Below, piece after piece: positions 1 to 9,350 of a stretch of 64,000 nt of DNA. Position 1 is the stretch's first letter. Each line of letters begins with the position of its first letter. The DNA comes from Tsukamurella conjunctivitidis (GTDB taxonomy: Bacteria; Actinomycetota; Actinomycetes; Mycobacteriales; Mycobacteriaceae), in contig NZ_VIGX01000015.1 of the NCBI RefSeq assembly GCF_007858475.1, forward strand, positions 31,485 to 95,484. Reading direction: 5' to 3'. The position numbers and the translations under genes were made by a program. A model generated the notes under the pieces. It was not told the DNA's origin. It worked only from the letters and a program-made list of their open reading frames with translations, and made no database searches.

Positions 1-1
1 C

Positions 2-541
2 GCGCTCTACGGCGCGCTGCTCGTCGTCGGCCTGGCGCTCCAGGACGTCCACGGCTTCTCCGTCCTGCAGACCGGCACGGCGATCCTGCCGATGACCGTC
101 GTGGTCGCGTTCGGCTCCATCGCCAGCGGCTTCGTCACCGCGCGGACCGGGCCCCGGGCGCCGATGGTCGCCGGCTTCACGAGCGCGGCGGTCGGGGCGG
201 TCGTCGTCGCCCTCGGGGCGGCGCACCCCGCCGCAGTCGTCATCGGGATGGGGTTGATCGGGCTCGGCTCCCTCGCGATGCCCGCCATGACCGCGGTCGC
301 GCTCAGCGCGGCCCCCGTCGACCACGCGGGTCTCGCGGGTGCCGTGCTCAACTGCGCCCGGCAGGCGGGTGGCGCGCTCGGCGTCGCCGGCTTCGGCGCG
401 TTGTACAACGCCGCGGGCCGGTCCTCGAGCGCACTGGCGCTGACCCTCGCGACGGTCGCGGCCATACTCGTGGTCGGGGTGTGCACCAGCATCGGCGCCA
501 CTGCGACGAATCGGACGGAGGCGGGCTGCGATGTCGGGTGA
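2..541 (+). CDS. MFS transporter, DHA2 drug-efflux type, C-terminal part
   Basis: Open from the window edge, so only the last ~179 residues are seen. Several hydrophobic helices alternate with short loops. The stretch QDVHGFSVLQTG followed by ILPMTV is typical of the late half of 14-helix EmrB/QacA-type proton-driven efflux pumps. It acts in the inner membrane; the substrate cannot be read. Its last codons overlap the start of the downstream ArsR-type regulator gene by 11 bases, which suggests that pump and regulator are co-transcribed and that the regulator may control the pump. The 5' end lies outside the window. Confidence 0.75.
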   Translation, partial: ALYGALLVVGLALQDVHGFSVLQTGTAILPMTVVVAFGSIASGFVTARTGPRAPMVAGFTSAAVGAVVVALGAAHPAAVVIGMGLIGLGSLAMPAMTAVALSAAPVDHAGLAGAVLNCARQAGGALGVAGFGALYNAAGRSSSALALTLATVAAILVVGVCTSIGATATNRTEAGCDVG

Positions 542-1268
542 CGCGGACCTGGCCGGCATCGGCGAGCTCTTCGCCGATCGCACGCGCAGTCGAATACTCC
601 TCTCGCTGCTGGGCGGTCGCGAGCTCGCCGCGGGCGTCCTGGCCGACGAGGCGGGCGTTTCCCGCCCGACCGCGAGCGGCCACCTCCGCAAACTGGTCGA
701 CGGTGGGCTGCTCGCCGTCCGCTCGGAGGGCCGCCACCGCTGGTACCGGATCGCCGGGCCCGAGGTCGCCGACCTCGTCGAGCGGCTCGCCGCCTTCGCC
801 CCGTCCCAGCCCGTCAGCTCACTGAAGGCGACCACGCGCGCGCAGCGGCTGCGCACCGCTCGCACCTGTTACGACCATTTCGCCGGCCGGCTCGGCGTCG
901 CGCTCATGGGCTCGCTCCTCGACCACGGCCGGATCACGGGCGGCGACGGCCTCTTCCACGACGACGGTGCCGACCGTCCCGCGTCCGCGGGACAGGAAGT
1001 GGACTACCGCCTCACCGACGACGGGCGCGCATTCCTCACCGACCTCGGGGTCGCGCTGCCCGACGGTGCCGGCCGCCCCCTCGTCCGGTACTGCATCGAT
1101 TGGACGGAGACCCGCCACCACCTCGCGGGCGGTGCCGGACGGGCGCTGTGCGATCGGTTCTTCGCCGCCGGCTGGGCGGAGCGCCTCCCCACCTACCGCG
1201 CCGTCCGGGTGACCCCGGCGGGCGAACGGGTGCTGGCGCGCCGCTTCGCGATCGACTGGCCGGCCTAG
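531..1268 (+). CDS. ArsR-family winged-helix transcriptional regulator
   Basis: A 245-residue protein. The N-terminal ~90 residues form an ArsR-type winged helix (ELFADRTRSRILLSLLGG, then VLADEAGVSRPTASGHLRKL and the wing EGRHRWYRIA). The C-terminal half is an effector region of the kind seen in longer ArsR-like regulators of efflux genes, containing a second winged-helix-like stretch near VDYRLTDDGRAFL. No clear cysteine metal site is visible, so metal sensing is unlikely. It starts inside the end of the MFS gene (11-bp overlap), consistent with translational coupling and local control of that pump. The ligand is unknown. Confidence 0.75.
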   Translation: MSGDADLAGIGELFADRTRSRILLSLLGGRELAAGVLADEAGVSRPTASGHLRKLVDGGLLAVRSEGRHRWYRIAGPEVADLVERLAAFAPSQPVSSLKATTRAQRLRTARTCYDHFAGRLGVALMGSLLDHGRITGGDGLFHDDGADRPASAGQEVDYRLTDDGRAFLTDLGVALPDGAGRPLVRYCIDWTETRHHLAGGAGRALCDRFFAAGWAERLPTYRAVRVTPAGERVLARRFAIDWPA

Positions 1269-1271
1269 CCA

Positions 1272-2060
1272 CTAGCGGAGCAGCGTCGCCGCCATCGCGA
1301 CGGTGACCACTACCAGCAGCCCGACGTACCAGCGCGCGTGCGCGCGATCGGACAGGCGCGGGCCGCGGCGGCGCAGCACCACGATCACGGGCAGGGAGCC
1401 CACCAGTAGGGCGAGTGCGGCGCGCACGTCCACGGCGCCCACGAATCCCGGCCCCGCGCCGACGGGCCGTCCGCCGGACAGGAGCAGGAAGACCGTCGTG
1501 GCGGGCAACGCCACGGCGAGGGTCAACGGGTTCGCCAGTGCCGTCGCCACCGCCATGCGGTGGCCGTTGCGCCGCATCATCGGCACCGTCACCACGCTGC
1601 CGCCCACGCCGAGGAACGACGCGACCGCCCCGATCGGAAGTCCCGCCACCGTGGGAACGGGCCGCGCCCCGTCGACGGCGGGCTCCAGGAAGCCGGGCCG
1701 AACGGTGACCGAGGCGATCGTCAGCAGCAGGTACGCGACGAAGCCCGCCGCGATGACGTCACCCGGCACGTGCCGCGCCGCCAGGGCTCCGAGCGCGCCG
1801 CCGAACGCCAGCAGGCCGAGCAGGCGCGCACTCCCCCGTAACGGGGCGAGCACGGCGGGCGGAGTGGACACCGTGGCCACCGCCGCGGCGATCACCATGA
1901 GAACCGAGGACGTGGCCACGGCGACGCGCGCCGCGTCCTCACCGAGCGCCGCGTCCGCCCACACGAGGACAGGGACCGCGACGAAGCCGCCGCCGAAGCC
2001 GAACAACGCCGTCGTCATCCCCGACGCGACGCCGACCAGAACCAGGATCAGTGCACTCAC
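1272..2060 (-). CDS. TSUP (TauE/SafE) family membrane permease
   Basis: A hydrophobic protein with about eight membrane helices and the glycine-rich repeats of the TauE/SafE family (TTALFGFGGGFVAVP near the N-terminus and GAVASFLGVGGSVVTVP in the middle). Members move sulfite, sulfoacetate or related organosulfur anions across the inner membrane; this substrate is not readable. The start is uncertain: the family N-terminus aligns with GTG at 2060, but its GGAGGA lies directly against the codon. A GTG at 2126 is also in frame but would extend into the promoter of the divergent AraC-type gene. It converges on the ArsR-type gene. Confidence 0.72.
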   Translation of the reverse strand: MSALILVLVGVASGMTTALFGFGGGFVAVPVLVWADAALGEDAARVAVATSSVLMVIAAAVATVSTPPAVLAPLRGSARLLGLLAFGGALGALAARHVPGDVIAAGFVAYLLLTIASVTVRPGFLEPAVDGARPVPTVAGLPIGAVASFLGVGGSVVTVPMMRRNGHRMAVATALANPLTLAVALPATTVFLLLSGGRPVGAGPGFVGAVDVRAALALLVGSLPVIVVLRRRGPRLSDRAHARWYVGLLVVVTVAMAATLLR

Positions 2061-2140
2061 TCCTCCGAGTCCACCCGACCGCACTTCCCCCGGCAATCGA
2101 TGGTCGGTGGACAACTTTCGAAACACGGCAGACTGGGGTC

Positions 2141-2902
2141 ATGCGGAACGTTCCCATCGACGATCTCGACACCCTCCCCCGCGACGTCCTCGCGATCGGC
2201 ACCGACTACCCGGACGGGCATCGCCAGGAGCGGCACACCCACCGCCGCGCGCAGTTCCTCTACGCCGCGACGGGCGTAATGGAGGTCGACACCGCGGACG
2301 GCGCGTGGACAGTGCCGACCGATCGCGCCGTCCTGATCCCGCCCGGGGTGCCGCACGGCGTCCGCTACTGCGGCGTCAGCACGCGCAGCCTCTACCTCGA
2401 GCCGGCCGCGGTGCCCTGGTGGCCCGCCCGGTGCACCGTCGTCGAGGTGACGCCGTTGCTCCGCGAACTCCTCCTCGCGGCCGTCGACATCGAGGCCGAC
2501 CGCGACGAGAGCGGTCGCGACGCCGCGATCACCACGCTGCTCCTGCACGAGATCACGGCGCTGACACCGCTCCCCCTGCACGTTCCGCTTCCGGCCGATC
2601 CGGAGCTGCGCGAGCTCTGTCGTGCGTACCTCGCCGCACCGGACGTCGCCGTGGACAACGCCGCATGGGCGGCCCGGTGCGGCCGCAGCGAACGGGCCTT
2701 CACCGCCCGTTTCCGCGCCGGGACGGGCTCCAGCCCCGCCATGTGGCGACGCCGCGCGCGGCTCCTCGCGGCCCTGCCCCTGCTCCGCACCGCGACCGTG
2801 ACGGAGACCGCGAGCCGCCTCGGCTACTCGACGCCCGCGGCCTTCACCGCCGCGTTCACGGCCGAGTTCGGCACGCCCCCGTCGCGGATCCCGAAGGCAT
2901 AG
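2141..2902 (+). CDS. AraC-family regulator with N-terminal cupin
   Basis: A 253-residue protein. The N-terminal half is a cupin sensor (ERHTHRRAQFLYAATG, then LIPPGVPHGVRY). The C-terminal half is a double-HTH AraC DNA-binding domain: the first helix pair lies near AWAARCGRSERAFTARFR and the second near TETASRLGYSTPAAFTAAF. The ATG at 2141 is preceded by a GGGG-containing Shine-Dalgarno. It is transcribed away from the TSUP permease gene through a short shared promoter region, so it may control that permease. The inducer is unknown. Confidence 0.78.
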   Translation: MRNVPIDDLDTLPRDVLAIGTDYPDGHRQERHTHRRAQFLYAATGVMEVDTADGAWTVPTDRAVLIPPGVPHGVRYCGVSTRSLYLEPAAVPWWPARCTVVEVTPLLRELLLAAVDIEADRDESGRDAAITTLLLHEITALTPLPLHVPLPADPELRELCRAYLAAPDVAVDNAAWAARCGRSERAFTARFRAGTGSSPAMWRRRARLLAALPLLRTATVTETASRLGYSTPAAFTAAFTAEFGTPPSRIPKA

Positions 2903-2912
2903 GGTCTCCCCC

Positions 2913-3713
2913 ATGACCGAACCACTCCTGATCGAGCGCGACGGCCCCGTCGTCACCTGGACGCTGAACGATCCCGCGGCCCGCAATCCCGTCTCGGACG
3001 AGGCGATGATCGCGGCGATCGAGCGCGCCGTCGACGACGTGAACTGCGACGACGAGGTGCGCGTGGCGATCCTGACCGGAGCCGGTTCGGCGTTCAGCTC
3101 CGGCGGCAACGTCAAGCACATGCGCGACAAGGAGGGCATGTTCGGCGGCACCGCGGCGCAGCAGCGCCAGGGCTACCGGCACGGGATCCAGCGCATCCCG
3201 CGCGCGCTGTACCACTGCGAGGTCCCGACGGTGGCCGCGGTGAACGGCCCCGCGATCGGCGCGGGCTGCGACCTGGCGATGATGTGCGACCTGCGGGTGG
3301 CGTCCACGAAGGCCGTCTTCGCGGAGAGCTTCGTCAAGGTGGGACTCATCCCGGGCGACGGCGGCGCGTGGCTGCTCCCGCGCATCGTCGGGATGGCGCG
3401 GGCCACGGAGATGGCCTTCACCGGCGATGCGGTGGATGCGCAGACCGCGCTCGACTGGGGCATGGTCTCCAGCGTCGTCGAACCCGACGAGTTGCTCGCC
3501 GCCGCCCGCACCCTCGCGGACCGCGTCGCAGCCAACCCGCCGCAGGCGCTGCGCATGACCACGCGTCTGCTGCGCGAGGGGCAGCACCAGAGCCTGGACG
3601 CGCTGCTCGAGCTCTCCGCGGCGATGCAGACGATCGCCCACTCCACGGCCGACCACCACGAAGCGGTCGCCGCGATGCTCGATAAACGCGCACCCCGGTT
3701 CACCGGCTCCTAG
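2913..3713 (+). CDS. Enoyl-CoA hydratase/isomerase (crotonase) family
   Basis: A 266-residue crotonase-fold protein of normal family length. The oxyanion-hole segment SSGGNVKHM and the second GPAIGAGCDLAMMCDLR segment are typical, as is the C-terminal helical region around NPPQALRMTTRLLREG. An acidic residue sits in the usual second position (ESFVKVGLIPGDGG). It likely hydrates enoyl-CoA thioesters in fatty-acid or amino-acid degradation in the cytosol; isomerase activity is equally possible. It lies 10 bases after the AraC-type gene and its stop overlaps the stop of the convergent XRE-cupin gene by four bases. Confidence 0.8.
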   Translation: MTEPLLIERDGPVVTWTLNDPAARNPVSDEAMIAAIERAVDDVNCDDEVRVAILTGAGSAFSSGGNVKHMRDKEGMFGGTAAQQRQGYRHGIQRIPRALYHCEVPTVAAVNGPAIGAGCDLAMMCDLRVASTKAVFAESFVKVGLIPGDGGAWLLPRIVGMARATEMAFTGDAVDAQTALDWGMVSSVVEPDELLAAARTLADRVAANPPQALRMTTRLLREGQHQSLDALLELSAAMQTIAHSTADHHEAVAAMLDKRAPRFTGS

Positions 3714-4303
3714 GTCTGACGTCTGGCGGGCAGCGCCGGCGCCATCACCCACAGCACGCGGGCCCCGTCGGCGCCGGCGGCGAAGGTGTGCGGCCGGCCG
3801 GGGTCGAAGGTCATCGCGTCCCCGACGGCCAGCTCGACTCCCGGTTCCGGCGGGAAGGCCAGGCGCAGCACGCCGCGCTGCACGAGGACGAACGAGACCT
3901 CGGCGGGCAGCGCGTAGGCCTCGTCGCCACTGCCGCCTCCCGGCTCGATCTCGCTGAGCAGCACCTGGACGCGCTGCTCCCCCGACGGCGTGAGCAGGAA
4001 CTCCGCCAGACCGTCGCCGCCGAACCGCACGGGCGGGTAGGCGTCGGCCCGCACGACCGAACCGGCCGCGCCACCGTCGAACAGCGAGCCGACGGGGACG
4101 TCGAGCACCTCGCACGTCCGGACGAGGACTGCCATCGACGGTGCCGCGAGCCCGCGCTCCACCTTCGACAGGTAGCCCTTGGTGACGCCCACGAGCTCCG
4201 CGACGTCCGCGAGCGTGAGGCGTCGGGAGCGACGGGCGGCCTTGAGCGCCGCGCCCACCTGATCCGGCACGGGGAGAACGGCATCCACACCCGGAGCAAT
4301 CAC
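3710..4303 (-). CDS. XRE-family regulator with C-terminal cupin domain
   Basis: About 198 residues. An N-terminal XRE helix-turn-helix (ALKAARRSRRLTLADVAELV, then TKGYLSKVERGLAAPS) is followed by a cupin (VLVQRGVLRLAF, then GDAMTFDPGRPHTFAAG). XRE-cupin proteins commonly repress polyamine and amino-acid catabolic genes. It is divergent from the ureohydrolase operon, with a perfect inverted repeat just upstream of both. The start is uncertain: TTG codons at 4312 and 4309 and a GTG at 4303 are in frame, and AAGGAAA upstream suits the TTG codons better by spacing while GTG is the commoner start. I infer that it controls the arginine operon and itself. Confidence 0.8.
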   Translation of the reverse strand: MIAPGVDAVLPVPDQVGAALKAARRSRRLTLADVAELVGVTKGYLSKVERGLAAPSMAVLVRTCEVLDVPVGSLFDGGAAGSVVRADAYPPVRFGGDGLAEFLLTPSGEQRVQVLLSEIEPGGGSGDEAYALPAEVSFVLVQRGVLRLAFPPEPGVELAVGDAMTFDPGRPHTFAAGADGARVLWVMAPALPARRQT

Positions 4304-4314
4304 ATCCAACAATT

Positions 4315-4331
4315 GTTTCCTTTCAGGAAAC
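4315..4331. promoter_or_regulatory. Inverted-repeat operator between XRE-cupin gene and arginine operon
   Basis: GTTTCCT-TTC-AGGAAAC is a perfect 7-bp inverted repeat with a 3-base spacer. It lies immediately upstream of the XRE-cupin start, in the divergent promoter region. Its right half also overlaps the Shine-Dalgarno-like AGGAAA of the regulator gene, so binding could block both transcription and its own expression. Assignment to this regulator is inferred from position. Confidence 0.6.
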
Positions 4332-4408
4332 TCGAGTTGACAAGTCGGTCGATGTCCCACACTATGTGATCCGGCCCACAAAAGCAGCCCCTGCGAGAGG
4401 ATCCATCC

Positions 4409-5389
4409 GTGCCTAACGACAATCAGCCCCAGCCCGGACCGCGGGGCCCGGTCGATGCGAGCCTCGTCCCGCGCTACTGCGGCCCCACCACCTTCGCCCG
4501 CCTGCCCCGCCTCGACGAGGTCGATTCCGCCGCCGTCGCGGTGCTCGGCATCCCCTTCGACTCCGGCGTGAGCTACCGCCCCGGCGCACGGTTCGGCCCC
4601 GGGCACATCCGGGCCTCGTCGAAGCTGCTGCGGCCCTACAACCCCGCGCTCGACGTCTCCCCGTTCGCCGTGCACCAGGTCGCCGACGCGGGCGACCTCG
4701 CGGTGAACCCCTTCGACATCGTCGAGGCGCTCGGCACCGTCGAGACCGAGATCGGACGCCTGCGCGGCGCCGGCTCGAAGGTGCTCACCCTCGGCGGCGA
4801 TCACACTCTCGCACTGCCGATCCTGCGCGCCGTGGCCGCTGATCGCGGGCCGGTCGCCGTCCTGCACTTCGACGCCCACCTCGACACCTGGGACACCTAC
4901 TTCGGCGCGCCGTACGCGCACGGCACCCCGTTCCGTCGGGCCAGCGAAGAGGGCCTGATCGACTTGGAACGCTCCATGCACATCGGCATCCGCGGCCCGC
5001 TCTACGGCGAGCAGGACCTCACCGCCGACGGCGTCCTCGGCTTCCAGGTGATCCGGTCCGACGACTACGAGAACGACGGACTCGACAGCGTGATCGAGCG
5101 CATGCGCCGACGCCTCGCCGGGCCCGACGGTGCCGGCGGCCCCGTCTACGTCTCCGTCGACATCGACGTCCTGGATCCCGCGCACGCCCCCGGCACCGGT
5201 ACGCCCGAGGCCGGCGGCATGACGAGCCGTGAGCTCCTGAACACGATCCGCGCACTGGTGGGCACCGACGTGGTGGGCGCCGACGTGGTGGAGGTCGCGC
5301 CGCCCTACGACCACGCCGAACTCACCGGCATCGCGGCCGCGCACGTGGCCTACGAGCTGCTCTCCGTGCTCGCGGTGAACGCCCGGTGA
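4409..5389 (+). CDS. Ureohydrolase: guanidinobutyrase/agmatinase family
   Basis: A 326-residue arginase-fold enzyme. The metal ligand motifs are all present: [14 protein letters not shown] and [19 protein letters not shown]. These hold the binuclear manganese centre that hydrolyses a guanidino group to an amine plus urea. The family includes agmatinase, guanidinobutyrase and guanidinopropionase. The downstream permease, amidase and amine oxidase favour 4-guanidinobutyrate (product GABA plus urea) over agmatine. The start is GTG at 4409. First gene of an operon: its stop overlaps the next start by four bases. Likely controlled by the divergent XRE-cupin protein. Confidence 0.85.
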   Translation: MPNDNQPQPGPRGPVDASLVPRYCGPTTFARLPRLDEVDSAAVAVLGIPFDSGVSYRPGARFGPGHIRASSKLLRPYNPALDVSPFAVHQVADAGDLAVNPFDIVEALGTVETEIGRLRGAGSKVLTLGGDHTLALPILRAVAADRGPVAVLHFDAHLDTWDTYFGAPYAHGTPFRRASEEGLIDLERSMHIGIRGPLYGEQDLTADGVLGFQVIRSDDYENDGLDSVIERMRRRLAGPDGAGGPVYVSVDIDVLDPAHAPGTGTPEAGGMTSRELLNTIRALVGTDVVGADVVEVAPPYDHAELTGIAAAHVAYELLSVLAVNAR

Positions 5390-6822
5390 GCCCGTTCACG
5401 GCGGGGCTCCTCGCCCGCAAGCCGGTCGACCGCATCCTGCGCGACAGCGCCGCGGAACACGAAGGCCCCCAGCTGAAGCGGTCGATGGGTCTCGGCCACC
5501 TGACGGCGCTGTCGATCGGCGCCTCGCTCGGCACCGGCATCTTCGTCATCCTCGGCGAGGCGACGCCGGACGCCGGACCCGCGGTGATCGTCGCGTTCAT
5601 CCTCGCGGCGGTGACCGCACTGTTCTCCGCTCTCTCGTACGCGGAGATGGCGGGCACCATCCCCGTCTCGGGCAGCTCCTACTCCTACGCCTACGCGACG
5701 ATCGGTGAGCTCTTCGCGTGGGTCTGCGGGTGGTGTCTGCTGCTCGAGTACGGGGTCTCCGTCGCCGCCGTCGCCGTCGGATGGGGCCAGTACATCAACG
5801 AGCTCCTGCGCACCCTGTTCGACGTCGAGCTGCCCACGGCGCTCGCCGCCCCGCCCGGCGACGGCGGCGTCGTCAACATCCCCGCGATGGTGATCGTCGC
5901 GCTCGCCTGCCTGGTGCTGGTGGGCGGTGCCACGGAGAGCGCGCGGCTCAACACCGCGATGGTGATCCTCAAGGTCTGCGTGCTGGTCTTCTTCTGCGCC
6001 ATCGCGTTCACCGCGTTCGACGCGGGCAACCTCGAGCCCTTCATGCCCTTCGGCGTCGGCGGGGTCACCGCTGCGGCCGCGATGGTCTTCTTCTCCTACA
6101 TCGGCTTCGACGCCGCCTCCACGGCGGGCAACGAGGCGAAGAATCCCACTCGCGATCTCCCGCGCGCGATCATCCTCTCGCTCGGCATCATCACCGTGCT
6201 CTACTGTCTCGTCGCGCTCGCCGCGGTCGGCGCGATGCCCTGGCAGGAGTTCGGCGGCACCGAGGCCTCGCTCGCGAAGATCCTGACCGACGTCACACAG
6301 AGCACCTGGCCGTCGGTGATCCTGTCGATCGGTGCGGTGATCGCCATCGCCAGCGTCGTGCTCGCCGTGATGTACGGCCAGACCCGCATCCTCTACACGA
6401 TGGGCAGCGACGGTCTCGTGCCGCCGGTCTTCGCCAAGGTCAACCCGCGCACCTTCGTGCCCGTCCGCAACATCCTCATCGTCGGCACCCTGGTCGCGCT
6501 GCTCGCGGGCCTCGTCCCGCTCGGCGAGCTGGCGAACGCCACCTCGATCGGCTCCCTGTTCGCGTTCGCGCTGGTCAACATCGGCGTGATCGTGCTCCGC
6601 TACAGCCGCCCCGAACTGCCCCGCACGTTCAAGACGCCGCTGTTCCCGCTCGTCCCCGTCCTCGGGGTCGTGTTCTGCGTCGTCCTGATGTTCCAGATGA
6701 AGGCGCCCACATGGATCGCCTTCGGGCTGTGGACCCTCGTCGGCCTCGCCGTGTACTTCGCGTACGGCTACCGGAACTCGCGGCTCCGCGGTGAGACGGA
6801 CCTCATGAAGGCCGCGCGATGA
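5386..6822 (+). CDS. APC-family amino acid permease
   Basis: A 478-residue protein with about twelve membrane helices. The N-terminal glycine-rich helix ([21 protein letters not shown]) and the SFIGFDA-like segment [20 protein letters not shown] mark the cationic amino acid transporter branch of the APC superfamily. Expected role: uptake of arginine or a related cationic amino acid at the inner membrane. It starts with GTG inside the stop of the ureohydrolase gene (GTGA overlap), and its own stop overlaps the amidase start (ATGA), so the three genes are translationally coupled. Confidence 0.85.
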   Translation: MSPFTAGLLARKPVDRILRDSAAEHEGPQLKRSMGLGHLTALSIGASLGTGIFVILGEATPDAGPAVIVAFILAAVTALFSALSYAEMAGTIPVSGSSYSYAYATIGELFAWVCGWCLLLEYGVSVAAVAVGWGQYINELLRTLFDVELPTALAAPPGDGGVVNIPAMVIVALACLVLVGGATESARLNTAMVILKVCVLVFFCAIAFTAFDAGNLEPFMPFGVGGVTAAAAMVFFSYIGFDAASTAGNEAKNPTRDLPRAIILSLGIITVLYCLVALAAVGAMPWQEFGGTEASLAKILTDVTQSTWPSVILSIGAVIAIASVVLAVMYGQTRILYTMGSDGLVPPVFAKVNPRTFVPVRNILIVGTLVALLAGLVPLGELANATSIGSLFAFALVNIGVIVLRYSRPELPRTFKTPLFPLVPVLGVVFCVVLMFQMKAPTWIAFGLWTLVGLAVYFAYGYRNSRLRGETDLMKAAR

Positions 6823-7610
6823 CGATCACCGTCGGGATGTACCAGGGCCCGGAGGGACTCGGGCCCGAGCCGGACGTCGCGCGGAACCTGGCGGCGATCG
6901 ACGGCGCGGCCGCCCGCGCGGCGGCCGCCGGCGCGCAGATACTCATCACGCCCGAGCTGTCGGTCACCGGCTACGACATCGGCGCGGCCGCGAGGGAACT
7001 CGCCCGCCCGCGCGGCGGCGAGTACCACGACGCGATCGCCGCCATCGCGCGCCGCCACGGCATCACGGTCGTCGCCGGGTACCCCGAACGCGACGGGGAC
7101 CTGGTGTTCAACGCCGCCACCGTGATCGGGCCCGACGGGGCCGAGCTCGCGCACTATCGCAAGTCCCACCTGTTCGGGGATCTCGACCGCGCCGTCTTCG
7201 CCCCCGGCGCCGAGCTGCCCGTGCAGTTCGACCTCGGCGATCTGCGTTGTGGGCTGCTCATCTGCTACGACGTCGAGTTCCCCGAGGCCGTGCGGGCCCA
7301 CGCGGACGCCGGCGCCGACCTGCTGCTGATCCCGACCGGCCTGATGGAGCCCTTCGGCCGGATCGCCGAACAGGTCGTGCCGGTGCGCGCCTTCGAGAGC
7401 CAGCTGTACATCGCCTACACCAACCACTGCGGACGCGAGACCTCGCTCGAGTACTGCGGCCTGAGCACCGCGGCGGGGCCCGACGGCGACGTCGTGACCC
7501 GCGCGGGCCGCGGCGAGGAACTCCTGATCTTCTCCGCCGATGTCGAGGCCCTGCGCGAGGCCCGCATCGCGAACACCTACCTGCGCGACCGGCGCAGCGA
7601 CCTGTACTGA
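6819..7610 (+). CDS. Nitrilase-superfamily amidase (probable 4-guanidinobutyramide amidase)
   Basis: A 263-residue carbon-nitrogen hydrolase. The catalytic Glu-Lys-Cys triad is visible: E in LITPELSVTGYD, K in HYRKSHLFGD and C in GLLICYDVEFPEA. Nitrilase-superfamily amidases hydrolyse terminal amides. Between a flavin amine monooxygenase and a ureohydrolase, the fitting substrate is 4-guanidinobutyramide, giving 4-guanidinobutyrate and ammonia. The equivalent lysine-pathway enzyme is DavA (5-aminovaleramidase), so that specificity is the main alternative. It overlaps the permease gene by four bases; the oxidase gene starts 24 bases later. Confidence 0.8.
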   Translation: MTITVGMYQGPEGLGPEPDVARNLAAIDGAAARAAAAGAQILITPELSVTGYDIGAAARELARPRGGEYHDAIAAIARRHGITVVAGYPERDGDLVFNAATVIGPDGAELAHYRKSHLFGDLDRAVFAPGAELPVQFDLGDLRCGLLICYDVEFPEAVRAHADAGADLLLIPTGLMEPFGRIAEQVVPVRAFESQLYIAYTNHCGRETSLEYCGLSTAAGPDGDVVTRAGRGEELLIFSADVEALREARIANTYLRDRRSDLY

Positions 7611-7633
7611 GCACCGCCACCCGAGGAGCCCGC

Positions 7634-9334
7634 ATGACCCAACCCGCCATGCCCGCCCACGGCCCGTCCGGATCGGACGCGCCGCTGACCATGTTCGGCC
7701 CGGACTTCCCGTTCGCCTACGACGACTGGGTCACCCACCCCGACGGGCTCGGCACCGTCCCCGAGGCCGTGCGCGGCACCGAGGTCGCGGTGATCGGCGC
7801 GGGCCTCGCCGGCCTCACCGCCGCCTACGAGCTGGCCCGGATCGGCCTGAAACCCGTGGTGTACGAGGCAGACCGGATCGGCGGGCGGATGCGCAGCGAG
7901 CGCTTCGAGGGCTACGACGACGACCTCGTGGCGGAGATGGGCGCCATGCGCTTCCCGCCCTCGTCGACGACCCTGCAGCACTACCTGGACCTCGCCGGGC
8001 TGCGGACGGAGGACTTCCCGAACCCGCTGGCGGAGGCCACGCCCAGCACCGTCATCGACCTCAAGGGCCGCAGCCACTACGCACGCACCGCCGCCGACCT
8101 GCCGCCGGAGTTCGCCGAGGTCGCCCGCGCCTGGGACGCCACGCTCGCCGACTACGCCGACGCCGCCGAGCTCCAGGACGCGATCCGCGCCCGCGATGCC
8201 GGCCGCATCCGGGCCGTGTGGTCGCGGTTGGTCGAGGAACTCGACGACCAGACCTTCTACGGCTTCCTCACCGCGTCGAAGCACTTCCGTTCGTTCCGGC
8301 ACCGGGAACTGTTCGGACAGGTCGGATTCGGCACCGGCGGCTGGGACACCGACTACCCCAACTCGATGCTGGAAATCCTCCGCGTCACCTGCACCGCCGC
8401 CGACGACCACCACCGCGCCATCGTCGGCGGCGCCGACCGGCTGCCGAAGCACCTCTGGGAGGACACGTTCGACGGAGCGCGGTCCGTGCGGGACCTCAAC
8501 GGCGGCGCACACCGGCCCGCCGTGACGGAGATCCGCCGAACGGCCGGGCCCGGTGGCGCGCCGCGCTACACCCTCGTCGACGCGGGTGGCGAGACCCGCA
8601 CCTACCCGGCCGCGATCTTCACGGGCCAGGCGTGGATGCTGCTCAACACCATCGACTGCGACGACGACCTGCTCCCCATCGATCACTGGACCGCGGTGGA
8701 GCGCACCCACTACATGGGCAGCTCGAAAGTCTTCGCCCTCGTCGACCGCCCGTTCTGGCGCGACGTCGATCCGGCGACGGGCCGCGACACGATGTCGATG
8801 ACGCTCACCGACCGGATGAGCCGCGGCACCTATCTGCTCGACCACGGGCCGGATCGTCCCGGCGTGATCTGCTTGTCGTACACCTGGTCCGACGACTCGC
8901 TGAAGGTGCTGCCGCTGGACGTGAACGCGCGGCTGGACCTGATGCTCAAGTCGCTCGGCGAGATCTACCCGGGCGTGGACATCCGCAGCCACATCATCGC
9001 CACCCCGAAGACGGTCTCGTGGGAGACGGAGCGGTACTTCATGGGCGCCTTCAAGGCGAACCTGCCGGGGCACTACCGGTACCAGGAGCGGCTCTACACC
9101 CACTTCATGCAGGAGAAGCTCGATCCGCGACACCGCGGCTTCTTCCTCGCCGGCGACGACATCTCGTGGACCGCCGGGTGGGCCGAGGGCGCCCTGCAGA
9201 CCGCGCTGAACGCGGTCTGGGGCGTTGTGCACCACCTGGGCGGGAGCGCGCCGTCGACCAATCCCGGACCGGGCGACGTCTTCGCCGACATCGCCCCGAT
9301 CCGGCTCGGCGACGAGCGGGGAACGCGGGCCTAG
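7634..9334 (+). CDS. Flavin amine oxidase family, probable L-arginine/L-lysine 2-monooxygenase
   Basis: A 566-residue flavoenzyme. The FAD-binding dinucleotide fold VIGAGLAGLTAAYELARIG is near residue 55 and is followed by the GGRMRSE motif. The C-terminal AGDDISWTAGWAEGALQ is the second FAD-contact region of monoamine and L-amino acid oxidases. The N-terminal FPFAYDDWV block resembles the L-amino acid monooxygenase branch, which oxidatively decarboxylates arginine, lysine or tryptophan to an amide. With the amidase and ureohydrolase genes upstream, arginine 2-monooxygenase (EC 1.13.12.1) is the best fit. Simple L-amino acid oxidase activity cannot be excluded. Confidence 0.75.
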   Translation: MTQPAMPAHGPSGSDAPLTMFGPDFPFAYDDWVTHPDGLGTVPEAVRGTEVAVIGAGLAGLTAAYELARIGLKPVVYEADRIGGRMRSERFEGYDDDLVAEMGAMRFPPSSTTLQHYLDLAGLRTEDFPNPLAEATPSTVIDLKGRSHYARTAADLPPEFAEVARAWDATLADYADAAELQDAIRARDAGRIRAVWSRLVEELDDQTFYGFLTASKHFRSFRHRELFGQVGFGTGGWDTDYPNSMLEILRVTCTAADDHHRAIVGGADRLPKHLWEDTFDGARSVRDLNGGAHRPAVTEIRRTAGPGGAPRYTLVDAGGETRTYPAAIFTGQAWMLLNTIDCDDDLLPIDHWTAVERTHYMGSSKVFALVDRPFWRDVDPATGRDTMSMTLTDRMSRGTYLLDHGPDRPGVICLSYTWSDDSLKVLPLDVNARLDLMLKSLGEIYPGVDIRSHIIATPKTVSWETERYFMGAFKANLPGHYRYQERLYTHFMQEKLDPRHRGFFLAGDDISWTAGWAEGALQTALNAVWGVVHHLGGSAPSTNPGPGDVFADIAPIRLGDERGTRA

Positions 9335-9350
9335 CCCTCGCCCGCCACGC

